From Podospora pseudoanserina (Eukaryota; Ascomycota; Sordariomycetes; Sordariales; Podosporaceae): 64,000 bases of DNA. Shown here piece by piece: positions 1 through 10,130 of the stretch (positions are counted from its first letter, which is position 1; every line of letters starts with the position of its first letter). A program made the translations under genes and the position numbers. The stretch covers positions 1,178,001 through 1,242,000 of the forward strand of contig NC_085920.1 in NCBI RefSeq assembly GCF_035222485.1. The letters run 5' to 3'. Below the pieces are notes generated by a model, which did not search any database, was not told where the DNA came from, and saw only the letters and a program-made list of their open reading frames with translations.

Positions 1-2192
1 TGGGGCAGCTTCGGATGGTGGTGCTGGTTTGCTGTTGCTTGGGTCTGGAAGGTGGTTGGGATTGAAGTTTGGCAAAGTTGGTGTTTTGGGTGGAGGGGGA
101 AGGGGCGTAGGAATAGGGGGGTGGCGAGTCTTGTTTGGGTCGCCGGGGTTGTTGTGGAGGGCTGGAGATTTTGAGGTCTTCCAAATCGATCAGGGTGCCA
201 GAGTTGTCTGGTCGGTTGTTGAGGTCGGCGATGGTGATGGTGTCGTTGGCTTCTTTGGCGATGGACTTGTCTACGCCCTGGCCTACGGGGAGATCGCAGC
301 GTGCGAGTATCTTTTCGATCAGGCCTGCGTAGCGCATGTGCCCCTGAACCTCCTCGCTGAGGTTGAGGTTTTCAACACCTTCGATGTGTTCGATCTCTTG
401 AAGACCCGCCACGCCCATTTGAACAGATGTGGTGCGGTATAGGAATGCGAGAATGTAGTCGTTTTCGGAGTAGGCGTTGTAGATCCTACCGGACACTACG
501 GTGCGCATCATCTGCCAGTGTTCTCTATTCGAGGGAACAGGGGCACCAATGAAGACGACAGAGTCGATAAGACCAAAAGCTCGACGCTTTGCAAGAGAGC
601 GTAGGCACGAGTAAATAACTCGAGCGCCGAGCGAGTATCCGATCAGGGTGACTGGGCGTTCACCCTGGACTTTGTTGATCAGGGCGTCTGCCAGCACTTC
701 ACCAGCCTTTTCAGACCGGTTCTTGGCGAGAGAGAACGGGTTGTCCAATGTCGAAGCCATAGAAAGGAGATAGGCCGGCCACAAAGCTCCCCAGAGAGTT
801 GCCAAGACTGTACGCTTCAGGATTTCCATCTTGACAGTGTTCCAGGCATACGAGTTGACGAGTTCCTCAAGAGACTTGCCAAGCCCCTCAAGAGCCTCCA
901 GCTCGTACCGAAGCGCAAATACTTCGGCGTCGTCGGAGAGATGCCGCCACGGTTTCGTGATGTCGTCCTTGGTGGTTAGCCAGCCATTAATGCCTATAGT
1001 TACTCTCAAGCGCCTGGCGTTCTTGTTGTTTGCTGCATTTCGGGTTCCCCATTCATCTGCCAGCGGAATAAACTTGAAGTCCTCGACATCTCGGGCGTAC
1101 TTGTCCACCATTTCACCCTACCTTCGTCAGCCACGGGCATTCAGAAAGTGAAGTTACAACACTTACCGTCATGCGGGCTCCGAAAGCACCAAATAGAGCG
1201 CCCACGAGGGCTCCATTCATCCAGAAGATGCCCAAGAAAGACGCAACACCACCCAGCCCAACAGTACCCATGAGACCTCCGATGGCTCCAGCTACGACTG
1301 GCGCAGCAAGTCCACCAGTGACTCCTATAAGCGCAGCTCCGGCAACAGACGCCAAGCCAACTTTCAGAAACCTGCCAGCCTGGTTTTGCTGCTGCCTCTT
1401 CCTGGCTTCAGCGTCAGCGGACATGGTCCTCGTCCTCTGCTGTTTGGCAGCCTCTTCTGACCCTTCTACCATAGCCTTTGCAATCTCAATCTCCTCGGCG
1501 TTCAAGGCATCCAGCGGAATTTCAAGAGCCGAGGCGAGATACACAGCCAAAGCTCTCGACTCAGCTGTGTAATGACCCGTGGATAGCAACTCCAGCAGTA
1601 TGCAACTCAGACTTTCCAATCTGTCCTCGTATGAGATGGTGATCAACCTTGTGGGAATAGGATGCCAATGCAGCTGAAGCCGTGCCACCCCCTCCCTCCG
1701 AACTGCCTCATCATCTCTCACTGATGAAGAACCCCCTCCACCGAAGTCAATCAAACTCCCTTCCGCTGCTGCCGGCGCAGATTTCCTCTGCTTCATCCTC
1801 TCGGTCCGTTTCCGCCTCTCATCCATGGTCTTGGCATCATCCTGGGCGGCGAGAAGCTCCTTAAGCTTGGTCAGTGTCTCTGCTCTCCATTTGTCAAAAT
1901 GCTCAAGCGCCGCGGCGGTGATCCGGGCGAGTTCTTGGTTGGGTTGGGTGACAAAGTTGCGGTTATCCACTTGGATTAGTGTCGGCTCTTCGTCGATGAT
2001 GCTGCTCCCTCGGGCGTTGGGGTCAATGCGCAGAGGAGACGGCCTGTCATGAACATGCAATGCGGGAAGGTCCTTGAGCTCGAGCTGGGAGCGCATGTAG
2101 GCTGTGATCTCGATGAGGAGGCCATAAAAAGCTCTGCGTTTGGCGTGGTTGAGGATGTGCAGAACCTGGCGAGGCTCACTGGCGAGGGGCGC
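1..2192 (-). CDS. DUF726 family (TMCO4/Mil1-like) alpha/beta-hydrolase membrane protein, 3' end cut by window edge
   Basis: Exons run 2192-1167 and 1117 to the left edge, joined over a 49-nt intron (1166-1118, GTAAGT...GGTAG, branch CTGAC) that keeps the frame (RMT/GEMVDKY). The ATG at 2192 has good context; an in-frame ATG at 2336 would add 48 residues. The N-terminal third is soluble and charged. Around residues 275-340 there is a Gly/Ala-rich hydrophobic stretch. After the intron comes the family core (MVDKYARDVEDF...), and at about residue 501 the lipase-type nucleophile motif GYSLGAR, followed by FIGAPVP. DUF726 proteins include yeast Mil1/YFL034W and human TMCO4; they have a lipase-like alpha/beta fold, and their substrate is poorly known. 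The tail, from about base 200 leftward, is Pro/Ser/Gln-rich and the stop lies outside the window. Family assignment is firm; enzyme activity is inference. Confidence 0.88.
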
Positions 2193-4238
2193 CATGATGG
2201 TGGTGTTTTTGTTTTCAAGTCGCCCTAGAACTTGTCTACCACTTTGCGAGTCGAAAACAATAAGAGTTAAAGAAGCCAGAGTTTGAATTTTGATAAAGTT
2301 TTCAGTATGGATCTTGTGATAAGATGAGGGGTCCATAGATTAGGGGGCTGCGTGGGTTGGGACTTGTGACTCTGTCTGTGCCAACGCCAAGCAGCCTTGC
2401 GTGTTGTGTTGTACTCTCAATGGTCACTCTGTCGTGGCTTAAACTGGAGCAAAGAATACCTTGGCCGTCAGGGGCTCGGTGATAACGACAGAACAGTTTT
2501 CTGAGCATTGGGTGTTGCATTTTTACATACAAGGCGGGCATCTGATAGGTTGATATGAAAGCCAAAAGTGTGGTAGAGGTGATGTAAGTGCCATCGTACT
2601 GCCAGCCGGCTTCTTTGAGCTAGGGAGCGACCCCGCAATTAAGCTGACCCAACAACGACATAGTGTTCCTTCCACGGGCTCCATCCCAATGAATAAAACG
2701 GCAAGAGGCCTCCAATGAAAATCATGGAAATATCATGACAGTGTCAGCTTCTAAGCAGCTGTTCATATTGGCTGTACATAGTTGTTGTCATCTTGAAGCG
2801 TTCTCTTGGTGGGCCTCGCACCTCGCCCTCTGCTCCCATCGCAGCCAGCGAAGATCTTATCAAAGTGCCCTGCGTATAGGCGCTAGTCACGAAAAAAAAA
2901 ATAAACTGCTAGTGCCGGGCGTCAAGTCAGAGCGTGGAAGCAGCTGTGACTAATACTCCGTCCATGATGACGCTGGTCGGAATTGGAGGAGTCGTGCCAA
3001 AGCTCGGTAAAATTCCCCCAAATCAGAAGGCCGTCCATCGTACTCCGTACCGCGAAACCCCCCGAGTGCCGGGAACTGGAATCCTAGATATTGATTGCAT
3101 CACACCCAACGGATCCATTGTTGCAAACTTTATTTCCGCCTCGCCGTTTCACCCTTTCTCGTATGCTCTATCCGTGGCTGGGAACTTTTGACGCCGTTGA
3201 AAAGCAGACACAAGGGACAAGCCAGCTGTCATCCCGGCCATCCGGGACCTCAGGGTGACTGACGTACGAGTTTGGTCTGTGTACCGCTGTGACCTTCTGT
3301 GCTCTGTGACTGTATCCCATAGCTGATGTGTCTGATGTGTCGTCCATCAGTGATTTGACGGATTTCATGATTTGATCAGTGGGGACCGACCTTGGACGTC
3401 CACAACCGTCCGACGTTGCCTGCCCCCCTCCATCATCCATCCATCCATCCATCCTCCCAGGGCACCAGCCAATGGACCCCTGTGAAGCCCCTTCAATACC
3501 CTGCATCGAGGCAACGGCGCTAACTATTCTGAGCATGGCCACCCAACGCACGGAAAGGCTCTCCCGCCAAGGCCCTTGGCACCTGAAAACCCGCACCCTC
3601 CCGTCTGCATTTCTTGGCTCGGGAGCGCCCTCTCTCTCTGTTCTCTTTGCACCGTGCAATCCCATCCAACCTCATCCCAGGCGATCCCATCCCAAGACCT
3701 CCTCCAGTCCCCCAATCTCATTCCCCAGTTGCGCCGCTGCCTCACCCTCGGCGGATGCCTTATTCATCGCCTCGGGGGGTCTGAGACGCCCCCTTCGCCA
3801 TGTTCGACAATGTCCATGTGTAAGTCAAATCGAATCAGAAGCCCCCAATCCCGTCTTCCGACCTGCTTGGCGATGGGTTCCAGCCTCAAAGGTTATCTCA
3901 TCTTGGCTAGCCAAGCTTTTTGCGCCAAGCCCGGGGTAGATTGTCAAGACCCAGTCAAACTGACGTCTCACAGCTGTCGATGAGATCCGCAATGTTGTGT
4001 ACGTCTGCCTTTTTCATGCCTCTTCCCTGTTGCGTCCAAGGAGTCCCCTCGTCTGCTTGCTTGCTTGACGACGTGAATTTCCACCATCCTCTACCAACCA
4101 GCCGCTATCGTCACCCTGCCGTGGTGCGGCTTGTGTCTCCTCAACCGTCCCCTTCACCTATCAGATCTTGTATCACCACTAAGAGTTATTACCCCGAGGC
4201 TGTCCACTAATTCATGGTGGTGATAGCCTTTTGTTCAG
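2193..4238. other. Divergent intergenic region between the DUF726 and RING genes
   Basis: About 2 kb with no ORF I recognise. It must hold both promoters and the unresolved 5' exons of the RING gene. A (CCAT)n microsatellite lies near 3431-3454. Donor-like GTAAGT at 3820, acceptor CAG ending 3973, donor GTACGT at 3999 and acceptor CAG ending 4238 give one frame-consistent but tentative set of small upstream exons. Confidence 0.5.
3431..3454. repeat. CCAT tetranucleotide microsatellite
   Basis: Five to six consecutive ATCC/CCAT units in the non-coding divergent region. It is a simple repeat with no evident function. Confidence 0.7.
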
Positions 4239-6028
4239 CAACCCATCATGGGGCGGTGTCGGCACCGTGTCGTCCACCGTCATTCGGAACGTCACGGCCC
4301 TGTCTGTAAGTCTCACGAAATCAACAATCTTGCTGCCTGCCTACCTAGAGTCTCGAGACTAACATTTGCTCAGGGCCATATGGCATACTCTTCACGATAT
4401 ACAGGCAACACCACGGTGCTCTCCAGCAGGTTCGCCGGCACCACAAATGGCATCATCCAAGGTCTCCTTTATGTCCCGGATCTCCCCTACGGCCATGAAT
4501 GCGTAGAAGAAACAGCGCTGCACATTCCCCCATCAGTCGTGCGACAATCCAGCCTTCCTCCCACAAACTACTATCTTATTGCCATTGCGCCGTGGATCAA
4601 TGCTCGATGCTCACGGGCCTATTTGGCCTCTGCCCGCACAGCACCGGTTCGAGGGTTTCTGTTCTATCTCCCTGGCAACTCAACCGAGGCCCCGCCCTCT
4701 GCTGAGTCTGAGATGTGGAACATTGCGGAGGAGTTTGAATGGAGGACTCAGAGTGGCTACCCTGTATATGCTGTCTCGAGTATGGCCGGCCAAGTCATGA
4801 TGCAACACCTCAGTCTCTACTCTGGCAACCTGACCGAAGTGCCCTTTGGATATAACATTTCTACACGCTTCCAGGCCGAAGAAGAGGACTATGCTCGCAT
4901 ATGGACCGAGCTTGTTATCAGCACGCCCCCCAGTTCCTTCGCTACCTGGCTGTACTTCCTCATTGTCGTCGGCGTGCTTCTCGCCGTCATTGTTTCGGCG
5001 TCGCTCCTGATGCACCTTGTTCAGGCCCGTCGGCGTTACTCCCTGCGACAGAGAGTCATTGCGGGCGAAGTCAACCTGGAAGTCACGGGCATCAAAAGAC
5101 TCACAGTGCCGCTGGAGCACATTCAAAGCTTCCCCCTTTTCACCTACCACTATGAGCCACCAGATGCCAGCCCGCCACCTACGTCTCCACGGTCGGCCAA
5201 GTCCCCACGATCGCGGAGCAGGCGGGACAGTCATGGTCACTCAGAACGAAGGTGTTCCCGAACAACTCGTTCTGTAACCATTTCGGAAAAGAGTCCGAGT
5301 GGGCCGTTCGCAACGGTCACAACAAATTATCAACCCTACTGTGAGATTTGCCTGGAGCCATACCAAAATCGAGTCACGATCATCAGAGAACTACCATGCG
5401 GCCACATATTTCACCCGGGGTGCATCGATGAGTTTCTTAACGAGAACAGCTCACTTTGCCCCTTGTGCAAAGCTAGCATGCTACCTCCCGGCTTCTGCCC
5501 CAAGATCACCAACCACATGGTGAAACGAGAGCGGGCAATTCGAAAGATACGGGGGCAAGTTGACGATCACGATGCCGACAACTCCGACGGCGGCAGGTCA
5601 GGAGGCTGGACGGCAACCTTTCGAAACAAGATCTTCCATGGCGGAAGTCCTACATCGTCGACTTCGACAGAACTTCAGGTGCGGAGTAAACCTGTTGAAG
5701 GCCAACCCACAATATCAATATCACAGCCCAACCGACCTCCACCACAAGCGTCATCGCAACCGTCAGATGAGACAGCTCAATCATCGGCGGGACCGTTACA
5801 GCAAACACCACCGCAGCCGATACCGCCGCCAGCATTACCGAAACCAACTGCGTTGGCGCGTGAGAGAATGAGAGAGCTAGCCGGCAGCGAGCTTGATGAT
5901 GGCGAGGCTGGCTCGTCAAGGTGTAAGTCAAACTTTGCGGACACCAACCAGCAAGGCAGGCAGGATGTCAAACTGATGATTTTCCAGGGCGACGAATGCG
6001 CACCAAGATATTTCCCGGTTTTGACTAG
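4239..6028 (+). CDS. Membrane-anchored RING-H2 finger protein (PA-TM-RING type), probable E3 ubiquitin ligase; 5' end unresolved
   Basis: Exons 4239-4305, 4374-5922 and 5988-6028 are joined by introns 4306-4373 and 5923-5987. The second splice gives the C-terminus SSRWRRMRTKIFPGFD and a TAG at 6026. The N-terminal half (from RNVTALS...) has several N-glycosylation sequons and looks like the lumenal PA-like domain of this family. One membrane segment (WLYFLIVVGVLLAVIVSASL) lies near 4946-5020. The cytosolic part carries a RING-H2 finger at 5341-5470 (CEICLEPY, CGHIFHPGC, CPLC). The tail is Pro/Gln/Ser-rich. RING-H2 domains recruit E2 enzymes, so the likely role is membrane-protein ubiquitination in the endomembrane system. 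The true start lies upstream: ATG 3810 with mini-exons 3810-3819 and 3974-3998 stays in frame but has no obvious signal peptide, so it is only a proposal. Confidence 0.82.
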
Positions 6029-6474
6029 GTAGTTGCTCTCGTGTTTTCATGATTGTTTCTGGTGTCTTGACTCTTGTTTGGAGGCGAACTTTTAGCGATG
6101 GATGATACCCCGTCATTTGTGTTTTCTTTTCTGTTTGAATCACATTGGTTGTTATTTAGTTATTCAGCATAGAAGATGATTGGCGTTTTTGGGAGGTAGC
6201 GTCGTGTTTTGTTAGATAGTATCAAAAAAGGGTCACGGGACTAGTTCACAAGCCAGAAACGATTCAATTGCTACATTTTTGTGGAAACAACCATCTTGCA
6301 CAACAGAACAAAATACCTGCCTGCCCCAACCCAATTAGATGCCCCCTGATGACAAGCCTAGTGATAGACTACGCTGTATAAAAAAATAGATTTGAAAAAT
6401 CCCAACGCTGACAGATATCCATTGCTTTGTATGTAGTCTTTCCCTTTCGCCCCAACGCCCAAAAACAAGGAAAA
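6029..6474. other. Convergent 3' spacer
   Basis: Short AT-richer stretch between the stop codons of the RING gene and the Ada3 gene. It must contain both 3' UTRs; no other feature was seen. Confidence 0.6.
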
Positions 6475-7196
6475 CTACTCCTCCTCCACCTCCTCATCCC
6501 AAGCCTCCTTCTCCCTTCTCAACAACTCCCCCATCTCCCCCGCCTTGAAAATCGTGCTCCCCTCCTCGCTCACCCTCGGCACCTTGGTCAGCGCCTCATC
6601 CTCAAACACAGTCCCAATATTCTCAATCCACCTCCTCCTCCTCTCCATCAGCGTCTTTGTCAGATCCCCTATCCCCGGGCGGGCAGTCGCCGTAGCAGCC
6701 GCGCTCGCAGCAGCAGCCGCACTAGCCGCCGATCCGGACTGCCCCGGCCTCGCCTTTTTGGGCTTCTTCATCGTCCTCGTCCTCTTGAGGTACGCCGCCT
6801 GGACTTGGGAATCCAAATCCTCCAAAATGGTGGTATACTCCTGAAAGGCCATCCGCTCTTTGACCAGCTCTGTCAGTCTGGCTTTTCGGGCGCCGTTGAC
6901 GAGGACTTGCTCGCGGAGGCGGGATTGGAGAAGGCGGAGGCGGGCGGCGACTTCGTCGTCGTAGTGGCCGTCGTATTCGGCTGTTGTCGGGTCCGGCTGT
7001 CCTGGTTGGGAGCCGTTGCCTGCCGCGTTGGACGAGTCGGATTGGTTGGGTGGTAAGGGGAGGAACCCGATGTGACGGAGTTCCTGCTTGATGCGCTCGT
7101 CGACTTGGGTGTAGTCTAGTTTTGGGTGGCTGGCCTTTTTCCAGGCTTCCGAATTTGATTCGGGCATGTAAGTAGCCGGAGGGAGTTGGTTGTTGG

Positions 7197-7239
<43 letters not shown>

Positions 7240-8840
7240 ATTGTTGTTAGATGAATCGGGGGTGGTGCCGTTAACGCCGTTGACATGGCCGTTTACACCG
7301 TTGGTGCCGTTGGGTTGTTGGCTGCTGGAAGGGGGGTTGGTGTCAAAACTAAAGTCGAAGCTGGCGGTGCCGTTCATGATGGTGTCTCCGTCGCCGTTGA
7401 CGCCGTTGGCATTCTCTGTTGGCGGAGCGCGGTGCTCGGGGCGCATCGCTGAAAGAAGACGGGAGAGGAGTGGGCCGACGGAGAGCTTGTCTGTTTCGGC
7501 AACGTCGTCGTCCATGTTCTCGATACTCCCGCGGGGTTGGTTAGGAGGGAGTTTCTCCCGGCCGCCTGGAGAGACGGAGTCGATGGCCATCGCTCCATCC
7601 TCTTCGGCCCAGATCTCTGTGTAGTGCTTCTTGCCACGTTTCGGCATGACAAACGGAGTCACGCGATCCCCTCTTTCTCTCAAAAACGCTAGATCCTCCT
7701 CGGTGAACGGCCGGAAGTAGGGGTCGATAAAGGTGCTAAAAGTGCTAAAGTTGATCTGATTGCTAGGCTTTGCATTGCTGAAATCCTTGTCTGGAGGGTC
7801 ACCAGCGATGAGATCAGCAAGGTCGCTTTTAGGGTAGCCGGCTACCGAGTATATTTCCTTTATTTCGCCCTCGGTCATGCCAGGTTGGACGGGAAGAATC
7901 TCGTACACGGTTGGGTCGGGGAAGGTTGAAGGATCATCGCCAAACGTATTGGCCTGTGGCCGAGCGGGAGGTGGTGGGCGACCATCGTCAGAGTCCGACT
8001 CGTCCTCGTTCTCCTCTGTCTTGGTTTTGTCATCGGCGTCCATGTTGCTTGGCGCGACTGGCGACAGCGACGAGCTAGCGGAATCGTTATCGCGAGATAG
8101 TTTTCGGGGTTTTGTCGACTCTCGTAAAGGGGATGACCGCTCTAAAATGACTGGTCAATGCTGGTTCACATAGACATTTGTACATCGCTTTTGGGTCGCT
8201 TGGTGTTGGTGGTGTTGTTGGATGATGAAAATTCGGAGGAATACGCCTGCAGTGCTAAGAAGAGGGCTGAAAGCCAATTGGGAAGAAAGCTGGACGCAAA
8301 CGAAGCTTCCTGAATGTGACAATTGGACCATGACTGACCTATGTTGCTCCCTCCGGGCGCCAGACTGTCGGTCGCTTTCCGCTTCTTTTTGTTGGCTGCC
8401 TTGCGTTCGCGCTCCTCCTCATCGGCTTCCTTCTGTCTCCGCTCCTCTTCCCTCCCCCGCTCGACAGCCAGCTCATCGAGCCTGGTGCGGCGGCTCTGGG
8501 CGAGTAGTCTCATGCCCTTGTCGCAATTCAGGCCGCGCTTGTCAATGACGTCGCTCAGCTTCTGCAGTCGGGAGACGAGGCCATCAAGGCTCTTGGAATC
8601 GGGTATGGCGGTGTTGGAGGTCGAGGGATCAACCATGTCCTCAAAGGTCAGGTTCCGGAAGACTTCGAAGCGGAGTTCCAGCAGGTCCGTTTCGACATTG
8701 TCGATGGGTGGCAGACTGGCCGAGGGCGGTGCGGCACTGGGGGTGGTGTTGCGACTTCGCTGCTGCTGCTGTTGTGACTGGGAGCGGATTGCCCCCGCGC
8801 CCGCCTTCTTCCCCGGACCCTTCTGGCTCGATGGAGCCAT
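6475..8840 (-). CDS. ada3: Ada3/Ngg1, SAGA/ADA histone acetyltransferase complex subunit
   Basis: Two exons, 8840-8339 and 8141-6475, flank a 197-nt intron (donor GTCAGT at 8338, acceptor TTTTAG ending 8142). The product is 722 residues. The ATG at 8840 (MAPSSQKG) is preferred to an in-frame ATG 16 codons upstream because of its context (AAGATGGCT). Recognisable parts are the mid-region [20 protein letters not shown] followed by [11 protein letters not shown], and the C-terminal Ada3 domain ([20 protein letters not shown] ... [20 protein letters not shown]). Ada3 bridges Gcn5 and Ada2 in the nuclear HAT module that acetylates histone H3. Features: a coiled, Glu/Lys-rich segment near residues 130-165, a polyasparagine tract encoded by the TTG repeat at about 7190-7250, and an Ala-rich run near the C-terminus. 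The intron contains an alternative acceptor (GCAG near 8270), but using it does not keep the frame. Confidence 0.9.
7190..7250. repeat. TTG/CAA-type trinucleotide microsatellite encoding polyasparagine
   Basis: Near-perfect run of about 17-20 GTT units (one ATT interruption near the right end) inside the Ada3 coding region; on the minus strand it reads AAC/AAT and encodes polyAsn. It lies between the conserved mid-region and the C-terminal domain, in a low-complexity linker. Confidence 0.9.
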
Positions 8841-10130
8841 CTTTGAGCAGGGCACTATGGAAGCACTGTGCAGTGTCTTGCCTGGCAAGGTATCTACACG
8901 CCGTACCTCGTGTCGCGTATCACCGATCGCGTGCTGAAAGGTCTCGCGGAATCTGTTGCATTCAGATCAGACACGCGCCGAGATGCGCGACGGGCTGGTG
9001 ATGTTTGGTGAACTTTCCGAAGCTGTGAGACTTTGACGTTGCTGGAGGCTCAATGAGCTGCACGTCACATCCAATGATCGCGGGCGCCAAACGAGGCGCA
9101 TTGCATCCCTGTCTGTCTCAACTCGTCCCGCCATCTGATGTGAGAGTCCGTGCGCTGATGATGACTCAGCAAGCTTATAGGATCATATTTTGAGCCCTCT
9201 TCACGCTCATTCCATACACTACGACGGAGTACACTTCGTTACTATTCAGGCTCCAGATCTATTGTTACGTGGATTCATGTGTCACGCAAACAACTCCGTC
9301 AGCTTCATGTACAACTTGTCAGTGAGCCCAACAATATACAGCCTAGGTACACACTTGAAAGAGGGGAAACCACGGTAGGATAGCCTTGCCGGCCGGCTTC
9401 AACAAGATTTCTCATGGGAAGCACATCCCCAGATGCAGAAAAGCTTCATTCATGAGCACTGCTCCTTTAATCGCCATTGAGCCCTTCCCGTGGCCGCAAG
9501 CATTTTCCCGATTGGTGTGCTGGAGTAACCCCACCAGCTTGCCAAGGAGGGGACCCTGCATCTCCCCGTCACCTCGCACGTTCTACAACAGCTTCAACAC
9601 ATGCTGCATTTTCATGGTACCATGGGTATCAATATGATATGCCTCAAAACACGGGGCCAACGATGCCAAGTGACTCTTTTGCCATAGAACCCCGCCTGTC
9701 TGCATGGCAACCAACACTGACGATCCCATATGGAGCAGCAAACTGGGCACCATGTCAAAAGCTGGCACATGAGTGGCTCTGTTGCCAGCGGCTCAAGAGT
9801 TGCAGTCTCGATGATCTCATCATCATCCTGCCTCAACTCTCAGGGTGTACCTTCGAGGTCCCCTACTATAGCAGACTGACAAATGAACACCCTCGTGTCA
9901 GAGCGATTGGTAACAGCTACACCATCCGCAATGCGTTGTGGGGGATCACAAGCCTTTCACTCTCACCCATGAACAACGGAGAAGGAAAGGTTGCACAGTT
10001 TTATACCCCCCCTCCCCTCCCCCAGTTGCTCACTTGCTTCTTCCCCGGGTTCTTCTGTTTTTCTCAGCAGTACCTAGCATATCTTTGTGTTCAACCATTA
10101 TTTCTCCATCATCCATAATGAGAGAATACC
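8841..10130. other. Divergent intergenic region between ada3 and the betaine-lipid synthase
   Basis: About 1.3 kb. No conserved ORF was recognised. A pyrimidine-rich stretch at 10005-10110 lies just before the synthase start and looks like a fungal leader or core promoter. Confidence 0.5.

Noticed and set aside
29-442. 137-codon plus-strand frame with a Gly/Val-rich product
   Set aside because: It is antisense to the DUF726 coding exon and has the composition of a shadow frame.
8166-8338. Possible extra exon inside the ada3 intron ([19 protein letters not shown])
   Set aside because: An acceptor exists near 8270, but including the segment requires a second donor and breaks the frame into SSPLREST; a single intron 8142-8338 is simpler.
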